A DNA stretch of 64,000 nt from Hoeflea_A sp039025395 (GTDB taxonomy: Bacteria; Pseudomonadota; Alphaproteobacteria; Rhizobiales; Rhizobiaceae). The stretch is from contig JBCCOK010000003.1 of assembly GCA_039025395.1 (NCBI GenBank), positions 74,055 through 138,054 of the forward strand, read 5' to 3'. Position 1 is the first letter of the stretch; every line of letters starts with the position of its first letter. The position numbers were made by a program, and so were the translations under genes. The notes below the pieces were generated by a model, which saw only the letters and a list, made by a program, of their open reading frames with translations, was not told the origin of the DNA and did not search any database. This document shows positions 51,583-60,843 of this stretch, in pieces.

Positions 51583-53958
51583 CTACTGCCAAAACGTGTA
51601 GGGCTCGCTCACCAGTTGCGGCGGTGACTTATGAGCAACAAAACGCTCGCGCTCGCAGAACTGGCTTGTCGGATCTCCGCCGATGCAAGCCAGCGCGCCG
51701 GGCAACGAAACGCTGATCTCAACCTCATTCTGATCCACGATTTCATTCCACCAACGGTCGAAGTCTTCCTCAGCTCTTTCGGAGGGCGACAATTGCGGCT
51801 CGCTGTAAGGTCCATTGTCCAGTCTCGGCTCACCGACGGCGGTCAGCGTCTTGGTCTCTCCCGGTTCCAGGTCGATCGTCCAGACTTGCTGCGCATAGAC
51901 CGGCGTTGCGTCGACCGTGACGGCGAGGTCTGAATAGCGCTCATCACCGGTATTCTCGACGGTGACCTTGTAAACAGCCTGCACGGACGTCGGCGTACAG
52001 GCTTCATCGCTCTCAGCTGCGGCCGTCAATTGCGCATCCAGGTCTTCGGTCGTTTGCAAAATAGCTTGACGCGCGCGATCCTCGATTTCCCTGCGCAGCC
52101 GGTCCAAGAGTGCGTCTTCGTCCATGCTTGCGGCATCTTCTGCGCTCAGACCGCTGGAGAGGGCGCCTGCATTTGCTGCAAGTGCATCGGTCGCAAACTG
52201 CAGGACAACGGCTTGTGCGACCGTGCCGGACAATCCATCAACCCCTTCACGCATAACCTGCTCGATATTCGGCGTATCGGGAGGAATTCCGGCCGATACC
52301 AGCGCCGTGTTCAGTGCGAATTCCCAGGTTTCATCGCTGACAAGGTTCTGGGTCATCGGGCCGCCAATGCTCATGAAGCGATCCTTGATCCATTGGTAGC
52401 GCTTGTTTGCCCAATCCCATGAGCCGGGGCGGATCGCGTCGGCTTCGAGCGACGAATCTCCTGTGGTATCGCCGCCCGTCTGCTGATCAGCTGTGCAGCT
52501 TTCCGGCAGCGATGCACGCCTTTGAAACGGAATAAATTCAAGTGCTTTCATCCGCAACTGGGGGCGGCTGTCGGCGACATTCTCCCTTGCGTAGCCTTCA
52601 TAGGGCGGCGGCGTAGGGACCTCGGCGCCGTAGAAAAGGCGCATCGTGTTGGATGGCAGGCCGACAACCTGTTCCAGACCCGCTTCCGACACTGGAAGAA
52701 CCCGCAAATGGACAATCGCCGGGTCGCCGCCGCCAGGCAGATCGCTTGCCAGCTCTTTCATGTCGAGGGCAAACCAGCCCTGTTTGACTTCAACAATATC
52801 GTAGTCGAGCAGGCCCTGCGGACTCAGATCCGCTTGCGAACCGCTGTCGAATGGCGGGAATGGCAGATAGCTCGCCTGCCATATGACGCCGGAGGCATGC
52901 GGCACGTTGTCGACGTTGAAGTTCATTTTCACCGATTGATCGGTCGCTTGTGGGCTCAGCGTCAAATCTGCAGTGTTTGCGGCAGAACAATCACCGTCGG
53001 CGCATGCAAACAGGCTCGCACCAGCCGGATACTGTCCGGTCGAGTCGAGCAGGTTCACCCAGTTTACAGCAATAACGGTCGGCGCTTGCGCTTTGAACTG
53101 CGCATAGGAGACAGCCGGTTTGATATCAGCGTCGCTGGGTGTCTCAGCCTCCGGGCCGGGTTCAGGCGTCGATTGTGGCAGAGGCGGCTTGCGGGTGGGC
53201 AAAGGCGCTATGAAGGCCAATTGGCCGTCGTCGGCAGAACCGTGTTCCCTTTCTGTCGGTTCAGCCGCGTCTGCAGCCAGAGTGCCCGGCGCGCTTTGGT
53301 TGGTACAGGCAATGACCTTGAAGGCATTGCAGTATCTTGCATTGCAGACGCGATCGTCTCCGATCACAAGACTGGGGATTCCGTTAATGCCGGATGTCCG
53401 GTCCATCAAAAACCGGTTGGCGCTCTCGAACCCCATTTCCCGGCAGAACAGGTCGGCTGCCGGTTTTCCGCAATTGGCGCCCCAGTTGCGGCACCAGTCG
53501 ACCCGCAGATTATCGATATGCGGATTCCGGAACCGCGTCGTGTTGGCATTGACCACGACCGTTTTCATGTCCGGACCGGTTCCCACGGATCGGCGCCAGT
53601 CTGCAGGTCGCGAATCCCGTTGGACCTCAACTGGCGCCGCGCGGGCGCAGGTAATCTGCTGAAAACCGGAGCAGGCCCGCGAGCGGCACAACCGGCCATC
53701 GCCGAATACAACGGTCGGCACGCCGAAAACGCCAATTCTCGGATCAATCGAGAAGTCGACAGCGCGTGTAAAGCCCCTGCTTCTGCAAAACAATTCGGCG
53801 GCCGGAGCACCGCATTGTCGGCCGTAAAGACGACACCAGTCCAACCTGATACCGTTAATGGTCGGCGCGTTGAACGTCTGTGTCGTCTCTTGCGCCGGGG
53901 CGCTTTGGGTCCATAACGCTGACAGCAGGACGACCAGCAATGCAAGACTACGCAACAT
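51583..53958 (-). CDS. Large secreted protein with two tandem six-cysteine modules
   Basis: A 791-residue exported protein (signal peptide about 1-22). Two modules, residues about 35-104 and 149-218, share the pattern DWCR-CG-PAA-LFCR-GF and place six cysteines at identical spacings (42, 49, 58, 91, 96, 104 and 156, 163, 172, 205, 210, 218). A proline-rich linker follows (LPTRKPPLPQSTPEPG). The rest is a long region with predicted beta-sandwich parts, including a CARDB-like segment near the end (VTVENTGDERYSDLAV). The modules look like disulfide-bonded binding domains. I do not know a function. It is a single gene. Confidence 0.7.
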   Translation of the reverse strand: MLRSLALLVVLLSALWTQSAPAQETTQTFNAPTINGIRLDWCRLYGRQCGAPAAELFCRSRGFTRAVDFSIDPRIGVFGVPTVVFGDGRLCRSRACSGFQQITCARAAPVEVQRDSRPADWRRSVGTGPDMKTVVVNANTTRFRNPHIDNLRVDWCRNWGANCGKPAADLFCREMGFESANRFLMDRTSGINGIPSLVIGDDRVCNARYCNAFKVIACTNQSAPGTLAADAAEPTEREHGSADDGQLAFIAPLPTRKPPLPQSTPEPGPEAETPSDADIKPAVSYAQFKAQAPTVIAVNWVNLLDSTGQYPAGASLFACADGDCSAANTADLTLSPQATDQSVKMNFNVDNVPHASGVIWQASYLPFPPFDSGSQADLSPQGLLDYDIVEVKQGWFALDMKELASDLPGGGDPAIVHLRVLPVSEAGLEQVVGLPSNTMRLFYGAEVPTPPPYEGYARENVADSRPQLRMKALEFIPFQRRASLPESCTADQQTGGDTTGDSSLEADAIRPGSWDWANKRYQWIKDRFMSIGGPMTQNLVSDETWEFALNTALVSAGIPPDTPNIEQVMREGVDGLSGTVAQAVVLQFATDALAANAGALSSGLSAEDAASMDEDALLDRLRREIEDRARQAILQTTEDLDAQLTAAAESDEACTPTSVQAVYKVTVENTGDERYSDLAVTVDATPVYAQQVWTIDLEPGETKTLTAVGEPRLDNGPYSEPQLSPSERAEEDFDRWWNEIVDQNEVEISVSLPGALACIGGDPTSQFCERERFVAHKSPPQLVSEPYTFWQ

Positions 53959-54108
53959 TAATCATCTTCCATGAACCACAGTAACCGGCAATGGGAATAT
54001 CCAAATTGGGCGATTGTGCGATGCTGAAGTTTATTGTTTGGTAGCTTGGAGTTAGGACGGAAGCCACCCAACCGGATGACCTCCGGGCCTTCGCATCGGG
54101 AGACGAGA

Positions 54109-54948
54109 ATGCCGTTGTCGGATATTGCGAAGGCGCGCAGTTTCTTTGCCAGATTGATGGCTGGCGCAAGCGCATCCATGGATCCGCGGTTCGAACAGAT
54201 TGTAAAAAACGTGCCGCGCGAAGCGTTTATGGGGCCGGGACCATGGAAAATCGTTGCCGGACGGACCTATGTCGAAACCCCTGACAGCGATCCGGCCTAC
54301 CTTTATCAGAATGTACTCATTGGGCTCGACCCTGATCGCGGCATCAACAATGGCGAACCGTTCCTGCACGCCCGTTGGCTTGGTTGCGTTGCGCCGCAAC
54401 CGGGCGACAGTGTCAGCCATATCGGCGCGGGCACCGGCTATTACACGGCGCTTCTCTCCAAATTCGTGAGCCCGGGCGGCCATGTTGATGCCTATGAGGT
54501 CGACGAGGGGCTCGCTGAGTTGGCCCGGAAGAACCTCGAGGCGTATCCCGATGTGAAGGTGTTCACTGCCAACGCGGTTGTCGAACCGCTCCACCCATCG
54601 GACGTAATTTACGTTAACGCCGGTGTTGCCGCGCTGCCCGCCGCTTGGCTGAAAGCGCTTAAACCGGGCGGCCGCATGATTTTTCCGTGGCGACCATCGA
54701 AAGACATGGGTCTGGCGCTTCTCGTCACCGCGACCACGGCGGGGCTGGATGCCATGCCGTTGATGCCTGTCTGGTTCATTCCCTGTATCGGCGCTGAAGA
54801 TGTGCCTGATGGCGCCGTCCTCAAAAATCCCGGTCTCGCCTGGAAGGTGCGCTCGATTCGCTGGAATGTTGAAAATCCGGCCGATGAAAGTGCGGTGGCG
54901 GTCTGCGACGATTTCTGGTTTTCGACCGAGCCGGTCCTCAAGATCTGA
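54109..54948 (+). CDS. Protein-L-isoaspartate O-methyltransferase-like SAM enzyme
   Basis: A 279-residue Rossmann methyltransferase. The SAM motif I is VSHIGAGTGYYTALLSKFV and motif II is VDAYEVDEGLAELARKNL; VPREAFMGPGPW near the start is typical of the PCMT family. It is longer than repair-type Pcm (about 210) and the C-terminal part is different, so repair of isoaspartate is uncertain. ATG 54109 follows GGGAG. It stands alone, divergent from the cysteine-module gene. Confidence 0.78.
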   Translation: MPLSDIAKARSFFARLMAGASASMDPRFEQIVKNVPREAFMGPGPWKIVAGRTYVETPDSDPAYLYQNVLIGLDPDRGINNGEPFLHARWLGCVAPQPGDSVSHIGAGTGYYTALLSKFVSPGGHVDAYEVDEGLAELARKNLEAYPDVKVFTANAVVEPLHPSDVIYVNAGVAALPAAWLKALKPGGRMIFPWRPSKDMGLALLVTATTAGLDAMPLMPVWFIPCIGAEDVPDGAVLKNPGLAWKVRSIRWNVENPADESAVAVCDDFWFSTEPVLKI

Positions 54949-55005
54949 AAAAGAGGTGCCCCGCCAAGGGCGGGGCAGATCAACTTGCTTGGGTTCGGGC
55001 TCGGA

Positions 55006-55413
55006 TCAGCAGCCTGCCTTCAGCGGCACCCAATTGCTGAGTGCCTGGAAATTGGGTGCCGATGCCCGGTACTGCGCATCGATAGGATGGTGGATGGTCA
55101 GGGTGCGCGAATAGGTACCCATGAATTGCCCGTTTCCCGTCGCCTTTGTCTCGACCATGTAGGGACCGGCGACATTGCCGCCGGAGCGCGCGATGAAAAT
55201 CGGCACCTTTCCGGCCTTGTTGGTGAAAACCCACGCGTTCACCTGGGCGTCGGTCGGGCATGCGCCGGTTGTCGGCGATTTGATGCCCAATTGCAGTTTG
55301 GTCACCTTGAGTTTCGGCGCACCACCTTCCTTAAGGTCCAGTGCTGCTGCACTGCCAGCGAAAGAGGTAATGGCTGCTGCAAATGCGACTGCAAGAATTC
55401 TCGTACCCATCAT
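55006..55413 (-). CDS. Small exported protein of unknown function
   Basis: A 135-residue protein with a signal peptide (MMGTRILAVAFAAAITSFAG, cleaved near AAA-L). A compact beta-rich domain with two cysteines (about 52 and 135) may be joined by a disulfide (TTGACPTDAQVNAWVFTNK and the C-terminal PLKAGC). It resembles conserved periplasmic proteins in Rhizobiales, but I cannot name a family. ATG 55413 has GGAG a few bases upstream; a second ATG follows directly. Confidence 0.65.
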   Translation of the reverse strand: MMGTRILAVAFAAAITSFAGSAAALDLKEGGAPKLKVTKLQLGIKSPTTGACPTDAQVNAWVFTNKAGKVPIFIARSGGNVAGPYMVETKATGNGQFMGTYSRTLTIHHPIDAQYRASAPNFQALSNWVPLKAGC

Positions 55414-55614
55414 TTGTCTCCATGAGATCATGCGTTGCTTACACAGATTAGCATGGCGTTACCGATCTGAATGTCTTTTGAATAACGCGTTAAGGCAATA
55501 TTCATCGTGGTAAACCTCACAGAATGAGAAACGCGAACCCGCGCAGCGATCAATTAGGACGCTTTGATTCGCGGGCCTTGGGCAGAAGACAAAACGATCG
55601 GGTCGAAGCAAAGC

Positions 55615-56802
55615 ATGGAAACGAAAGCGAAGCTGCCGGACAAATCGCTGGCGCAGTTGAGTGACGACGACATTGTGCAAATGGCAAACGGGCTTCAGCC
55701 GGATGAAGCGGCGCGGTTGCTGCGCAAACTTCCGGCGAAAAGGCGCGGTGAAATCAGTGCTCGCATCGCCGGAGACCGGCGTTCCGAAATCCTGCGGCTT
55801 GCAGATTATCCTGAAGAGATAGCGGGTGGCCTGATGAATTCCCGTTACGCTGATCTGGGCGAGATGACGCGTTGTGGCGATGCAGTACGCCAGCTCGTTG
55901 CCGAAGAGGCCGCCGAAACGATCTATATCGCCTACATTGTTGACGCGCAGCGCAGGTTAATCGGCAGTGTCGGTCTTCGCGACCTGCTGCGCGCGCCGAA
56001 ATCCAAGCCAGTCGCTGACGTCATGACGCGCGAGGTCGACGCGCTTCAGGTTGATCTTCCGGCCGAAGAGGCCGCCCGCCATGTTGCCCAAAGCGGACGC
56101 TCGGCGCTGCCGGTTGTCGATGCGCAGAACCGCCTGTTGGGGACTATCTCCCACTCGGATGCCTTTAACCGTATCGAGGCGGAAGCGTCTGAAGACATGC
56201 GGCGCTTTTCAGCGGTCGCCGGCGACACGGATGACGAATATCTCGACGTGCCGATCTTCAGGGACTTCGCGCGCCGTGCACCCTGGATACTGGGCCTTGC
56301 CATTGCCGGCTTGATGGCCGGATACATCGTCCACGTCTATGAAAGCGCGCTCGATGCCCTCGTTATCCTGGCACTTTACATGCCGATGGTCGCCGATACC
56401 GGCGGAAACGTCGGTACACAGACATCGGGACTGCTGATCCGCTCCATCGCGACAGGGCACATCGGTATTGGAAGCGGAATTCGCGTTCTTTGGCGCGAAT
56501 TGCGGGTCGCGGTGATGCTTGCCGCCATGCTGTTCGCCTTCGCCTGGGTAAAGGTGCTTTTCATCTCAAACAGCGCCGACGTTCCGCCCGGCCTCACTCT
56601 TCACACGATTGCCCTAGCCATCGGAATAGCGATTGCCGTCCAGGCGATCGTGTCTGCGGTGATCGGAGCGTTGTTGCCGCTTGCAGCTCTCATCTTGCGT
56701 CAGGACCCGGCGGTCATGGCGGGGCCGGCGCTAACCACCATCGTCGATACCACGGGCCTGCTGATGTATTTTATGATCACAACCGCTATTCTCGGGCTGT
56801 GA
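55615..56802 (+). CDS. mgtE: MgtE-type magnesium channel
   Basis: A 395-residue Mg2+ channel. The cytosolic N-domain (ANGLQPDEAARLLRKLP) and two CBS domains (VADVMTREVDALQVDLPAEE, GTISHSDAFNRIEAEA) form the Mg2+-sensing gate. Five membrane helices follow, starting at WILGLAIAGLMAGYIV. The conserved pore segment PMVADTGGNVGTQTSG and the ending TTIVDTTGLLMYF are intact. It is slightly shorter than typical MgtE (about 450) because the N-domain is reduced. ATG 55615 fits the family start. Confidence 0.9.
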   Translation: METKAKLPDKSLAQLSDDDIVQMANGLQPDEAARLLRKLPAKRRGEISARIAGDRRSEILRLADYPEEIAGGLMNSRYADLGEMTRCGDAVRQLVAEEAAETIYIAYIVDAQRRLIGSVGLRDLLRAPKSKPVADVMTREVDALQVDLPAEEAARHVAQSGRSALPVVDAQNRLLGTISHSDAFNRIEAEASEDMRRFSAVAGDTDDEYLDVPIFRDFARRAPWILGLAIAGLMAGYIVHVYESALDALVILALYMPMVADTGGNVGTQTSGLLIRSIATGHIGIGSGIRVLWRELRVAVMLAAMLFAFAWVKVLFISNSADVPPGLTLHTIALAIGIAIAVQAIVSAVIGALLPLAALILRQDPAVMAGPALTTIVDTTGLLMYFMITTAILGL

Positions 56803-56940
56803 GTGCTCCTGCAATATGGCGATTGGACTTTTTTGAACCACGCGTACTCGGTGTGAAGATAATCACACACGGTCGGCCCCATATCTGCCACACTGTCGCT
56901 ACAACCAAAGCGCACACGAACGATCGATGGATACCAAACA

Positions 56941-57582
56941 TTGAAAAAAAGCAAAGATCTTACCAACGCCAATGCCAATCGCCGGCGGTTTCTGGCCGCA
57001 ATGGGCGCCGGGGCAGGGCTATGGGCGCTGCCGCATCGGCTGCATGCAACTGACGCAATCGGTTCGATCACCGAGTTGACCGGACGCGCCACGGCGGACA
57101 GGGGTGGTTCCGAAATCACATTGGAGGTCGGTACCGGTATCGCGGTGCGGGACCTGATCCGAACCGGCACGCGCAGTTTTCTCACCATGCGCTTTGGCGA
57201 CCAGACGTCCATGCGACTGGGCGAAGAGACCGAGTTGCTGATCGATCGGTACCTGCTCGAAGTGCAGGGATCTTTCGATCTTGCCAATGGCGCACTCGTG
57301 TTCGACCGTCCGGAGGAGGCGGTCAAGACGCCTACCACGGTAAGGACCGTCTTCGGCCAATTGGGTGTTCGCGGCACGCGTTTTTTCGCAGGACCCAGCC
57401 AGGATGTCTTCGGCGTTTTCGTCGACCGCGGTCAGCTGGACGTGACAGCGGCCGGTATCACCCAGTCGCTCGGGCCCGGTGACGGCGTCGACATTGACGC
57501 GCCCGGCGATCCGGCGTCCGAAGTGGCGCAATGGGGGCAGGGTCGCATCGACGCGGCCTTTGCCAGCGTCATGCCGGGCTGA
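56941..57582 (+). CDS. FecR-domain protein with Tat-like signal
   Basis: A 213-residue exported protein. The N-terminus has a twin-arginine-type signal (NRRRFLAAMGAGAG). A FecR domain follows, beginning IGSITELTGRATADRGG and including VGTGIAVRDLIRTGTRSF and VRTVFGQLGVRGTRFFAG. It starts at TTG 56941. FecR domains here are not part of iron-dicitrate signalling; in many alphaproteobacteria such a gene lies next to a CHASE2-cyclase gene, as it does here (convergent at 57611). A periplasmic ligand or partner for the CHASE2 sensor is possible. Confidence 0.8.
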   Translation: MKKSKDLTNANANRRRFLAAMGAGAGLWALPHRLHATDAIGSITELTGRATADRGGSEITLEVGTGIAVRDLIRTGTRSFLTMRFGDQTSMRLGEETELLIDRYLLEVQGSFDLANGALVFDRPEEAVKTPTTVRTVFGQLGVRGTRFFAGPSQDVFGVFVDRGQLDVTAAGITQSLGPGDGVDIDAPGDPASEVAQWGQGRIDAAFASVMPG

Positions 57583-57610
57583 CGCAATTCGGGTTTAGAA
57601 CATGTCGGTT

Positions 57611-59509
57611 TTAGCTTGAAGAATCTTGCGGGTCCGGAGTGTGGCACCTGATTCCGAAGGCATGCACGACACCGATGCCGCGCAGCTCGATTTCGCCAAC
57701 ATCTTCCAGCCCGTCATCGCCGATCAGCGCTTTCGTCCGCGCCCCCAGCAAGACGGATGTCCCGTACTTCTTGTTGGCGTCCTGCAACCGTGCGGCCGTG
57801 TTGACCGACGAGCCGAACGCTGTGTAGTCGACGCGGTCTGCTACGCCGACATCGCCGAGTACCACCTCACCCGTTTCGATGCCGATTCGGGTGCGGCCGA
57901 AGCCGGCTTCGGCTGCCGCCTCGGTCTTCCTGAATTGTTCTGAAAAAGCGAGTATATCGCGCGCGCAATCAAGTGCTGCCGCGGCGTGATTGTCCAGATC
58001 GACCGGCGCGTTGAACAGCGCGTGGATCCCGTCACCAATCGTCTTCTCGATCATGCCGCCATGGCCGATAATAATCCCCGAAAGACCTTCGAAATAACGA
58101 TCGAGCAGCGCGATCATTTGAGCAGGCGTCGTTCGCTCGGTCGTCGATGTGAAGCCCTCGACGTCGGTGAACATCGACGTTGCAATTCGCTGTTCGCCCT
58201 TCAGTTTGAGCAGTTCCGGCTCGGCGACCAGCTTCTTGACCACCGCTGCAGGCAGCCGCTGTTCAAAGCGTTGCCGTATCACCGTTTCCGCCCTGCGCAC
58301 CGCCGAAAACTGCAAACCGCTGCTTAAGACCGCACCTGCGGTGACGACCAGCACCGGAACGAGCGGTTCAAGGATCAGGTTGAATCGATGAAACGCATAG
58401 GCACAGATGGCCAGCCAGGCTCCAACGACAATCAGCGATATCGCGGCCGCGCTCAGCGGTTTTGCGGCCGCTGCGAAGAAAGCCAGCAGAATGCCGAAAG
58501 CAATGGCGATGAGCGTCGAAACCCGCTGGCTGTTGGAGGGTATATGGGGACTTGATCCCGTAAGCAGATTAGCCGCCACGTCAGCATGGATTTGAACGGA
58601 CGCCTTCAGCGGATTTCCGGGAACCGCGCGCAGCCCCGCCAGTTCAGCAGCGCTTGAACCGATGAACACGGTCTTTCCAGCAATATGGTCGGGCGAAACG
58701 CCGCCGCCGAGTATATCGCTGGCGGAAATTGTGCGCGCTTCTTCCTGTATGCCAGTTGAATAGCGCAACCTCAAATTGCCGCCGTCGTCAAGACGCGCCT
58801 GAAGCTCGCCGATCCGGATCTGAGGCGGCTCACCGAAGAGCAAAACAGCGCCGGTACCCTGTGACAGCCGCAGCACGTCAATCGCGACGGAGGGATAGAT
58901 CTGATCCTGCACAGCAATAACAGCCGGTGCGGAACGAATAAGCGCATCGTAGTCGCCTTCCAGCGACAAGGCAGACATACCGGCTGCCGCTTCCGAAAAC
59001 ACCGCACAGGATGGCTCGGCACCGGGCGCGATCCAGCCTTCCGGCAGCCGGACCGCCTCGCCGAAGGCAACCGGGCTGCGGTGGGCCGGCACGACGGTGT
59101 CTTCGTTGCTTAACAGAAAACCCATTGTAGCGTTTGCTGCGCCGATTGCAGCGGCAAGGCGCTGAACACCGGGCATTGAAGGATCACATGGCGGTTCCAG
59201 CACCAGATCGAGGGCGATTGCCGATGCGCCCATCCCGGAAACCGTCTCTATCAGTTCGGCTAGACGTGCGCGTGACAGACGCCGGCCTTCGAACGCGCTC
59301 AGGCTGGCGCTGTCGATGTCGACAACGGCGACCGATGAGGCACCGGGCGGCGGCCACAGAGTTGCAATTGCGTCGATAGCGGGCTGGTTTATCCGTTCCA
59401 CCAGCATTGACGGACCGAACAGGAAAAACAGCCCAACCGCAAGGGCAGCGAGACTGCCCAAGGATCCCGATCGCATTTCCCGTCTGCCGGGGCGGATCTG
59501 CCGGTTCAA
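57611..59509 (-). CDS. CHASE2-domain class III adenylate/guanylate cyclase
   Basis: A 632-residue membrane receptor cyclase. An N-terminal helix (about 17-35) precedes an extracytoplasmic CHASE2 domain (VAVVDIDSASLSAFEGRRLSR; FIGSSAAELAGLRAVPG). Three helices (about 335-400) and a cyclase domain follow. The metal aspartates lie in MFTDVEGFTS and IGDGIHALF, and the lysine before the latter (EKTIGDG) is retained. Aspartate before T-V-N is serine (AFGSSVNTAARL). It would convert an outside signal into cAMP. It converges with the FecR-domain gene. Confidence 0.87.
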   Translation of the reverse strand: MNRQIRPGRREMRSGSLGSLAALAVGLFFLFGPSMLVERINQPAIDAIATLWPPPGASSVAVVDIDSASLSAFEGRRLSRARLAELIETVSGMGASAIALDLVLEPPCDPSMPGVQRLAAAIGAANATMGFLLSNEDTVVPAHRSPVAFGEAVRLPEGWIAPGAEPSCAVFSEAAAGMSALSLEGDYDALIRSAPAVIAVQDQIYPSVAIDVLRLSQGTGAVLLFGEPPQIRIGELQARLDDGGNLRLRYSTGIQEEARTISASDILGGGVSPDHIAGKTVFIGSSAAELAGLRAVPGNPLKASVQIHADVAANLLTGSSPHIPSNSQRVSTLIAIAFGILLAFFAAAAKPLSAAAISLIVVGAWLAICAYAFHRFNLILEPLVPVLVVTAGAVLSSGLQFSAVRRAETVIRQRFEQRLPAAVVKKLVAEPELLKLKGEQRIATSMFTDVEGFTSTTERTTPAQMIALLDRYFEGLSGIIIGHGGMIEKTIGDGIHALFNAPVDLDNHAAAALDCARDILAFSEQFRKTEAAAEAGFGRTRIGIETGEVVLGDVGVADRVDYTAFGSSVNTAARLQDANKKYGTSVLLGARTKALIGDDGLEDVGEIELRGIGVVHAFGIRCHTPDPQDSSS

Positions 59510-59572
59510 TTGCGATATTCATCCGTGTTGTTTCGACCGCCCGCACAGGTCTAGCCTGACTGCGCCTTGATG

Positions 59573-60553
59573 TCAGTACCCTGTCGTTTGGGAATAATGC
59601 TCGGTTCTGATACCCAGCAATCCCATGAGACGGCCAGTTGCTTTTCCAAACAGGCGCACGGACGTCAGCAGTGTCCTGCCGACGGTAAAGGGCGTGAGAG
59701 CAAGAAAAACGCTGGCGACAAGCACGCTGTAGGATACGGAGATCGGAATCACCAACAGGGCATAGACCGGACGCTTGGAATATTTGCGTTCGAAAGAGAC
59801 AATCGACTGGTCCCGCGCCCGCCGTAGCTGATAAATCGCCGAAAGTCGTTCAACGGGTTGTTCTTCGTAGACGATCGCATCGGGTGCCCAGCCGGTGGTG
59901 GCATTATGCTCCTTTGCCTCGGTAAAGAAGCAGCTGTCTTCGCCGCCAACGAGATTGAAGCGCGGTTGGAATCTCAGATTTTTTGCACAAACGAAGTCAA
60001 GATCGGCCATCCAGTTGTTGGTGCACAGCATAATCCTGCCGTCTTTGCCGTTGTCGCGGTATCCGCGCGCTTGCAGCTCTTTTCTGATGGATCGGCGTAT
60101 CAAACAGTCGAGTATCAGGCGCTGTCTGAATAGGGGCGGCTGCGAACGGGAGAATATACGCATCGGGCCACCCACAAGATTGAGCTTCCGCTCTTTGAGT
60201 TCACGATAAAGCGACGAGATCCATTGTTCATCGGCAACCTCGTCGTCGTCGATAAATGCCAGATAGTCCGCGCCTTCCTGCTTGGCGAAGTTCAGGGCAG
60301 CGTTTCGGGCATTGGAAATGCCGGTATCGCGAACATGAACATAGCGAAATCGAATGTCCGGACTGGCGTTGTCATAGCACTGGATCTTGTCGGACAGGCT
60401 ATCGACGGGATCGTTTTCAACGACGATGACTGTTAACGACAGATTGCCGTCCAGTTTCTGTTTCGCAAGTGAATCCAAGGCGGCGACAAACATTTCGCCG
60501 CGCCCGCGTGTCGGCAATCCTACACATATCTTTATGTTTTTTCCATCTGCCAC
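59573..60553 (-). CDS. GT2 family glycosyltransferase
   Basis: A 326-residue GT-A fold enzyme with VGLPTRGRGEMFVAALDSL, the DxD-type motif AFIDDDEVADEQWI, and GGEDSCFFTEAKEH. A C-terminal hydrophobic segment (VYALLVIPISVSYSVLVASV) should anchor it in the membrane. It would add a sugar from a nucleotide donor to a surface polysaccharide. Translation starts at GTG 60553. It is read divergently from the tandem fucosyltransferase-like gene. Confidence 0.82.
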   Translation of the reverse strand: MADGKNIKICVGLPTRGRGEMFVAALDSLAKQKLDGNLSLTVIVVENDPVDSLSDKIQCYDNASPDIRFRYVHVRDTGISNARNAALNFAKQEGADYLAFIDDDEVADEQWISSLYRELKERKLNLVGGPMRIFSRSQPPLFRQRLILDCLIRRSIRKELQARGYRDNGKDGRIMLCTNNWMADLDFVCAKNLRFQPRFNLVGGEDSCFFTEAKEHNATTGWAPDAIVYEEQPVERLSAIYQLRRARDQSIVSFERKYSKRPVYALLVIPISVSYSVLVASVFLALTPFTVGRTLLTSVRLFGKATGRLMGLLGIRTEHYSQTTGY

Positions 60554-60843
60554 GTCACCCGGCCTTCGCCATCATTGCGATAAATGCACCCATCATCCAA
60601 GTGAAGTTGAAAACGTTTCTATCTATCATATTATGAAGTAAAATCAATAATTACGCCACTTGATACAATAGGAGAGATTATATATCTGTCGCTCCTCAAA
60701 CAGTTTTTATTCGACTACCCTCTGGTTGCAAACATCAATTCGACAAATCGAACCTTTTCTGCAAATCAGATTTTATTGAGCGAGTTTAGTGCAATGCGCC
60801 AATGTAGTGCGAAGTAATCTTGCGGAAAAATCGGAAAAGACTG
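60554..60843. other. AT-rich region between divergent glycosyltransferase genes
   Basis: About 290 bases, markedly AT-rich from 60600 to 60780, compared with its surroundings. It should hold promoters for both directions. No palindrome or gene stands out. The base composition is the clearest sign of transfer at the left edge of the glycan locus. Confidence 0.5.

Noticed and set aside
52522..53916. A 464-codon plus-strand frame opposite the cysteine-module gene
   Set aside because: It mirrors the real gene's codon structure. The minus-strand frame has a signal peptide and repeated cysteine modules, so the other is a shadow.
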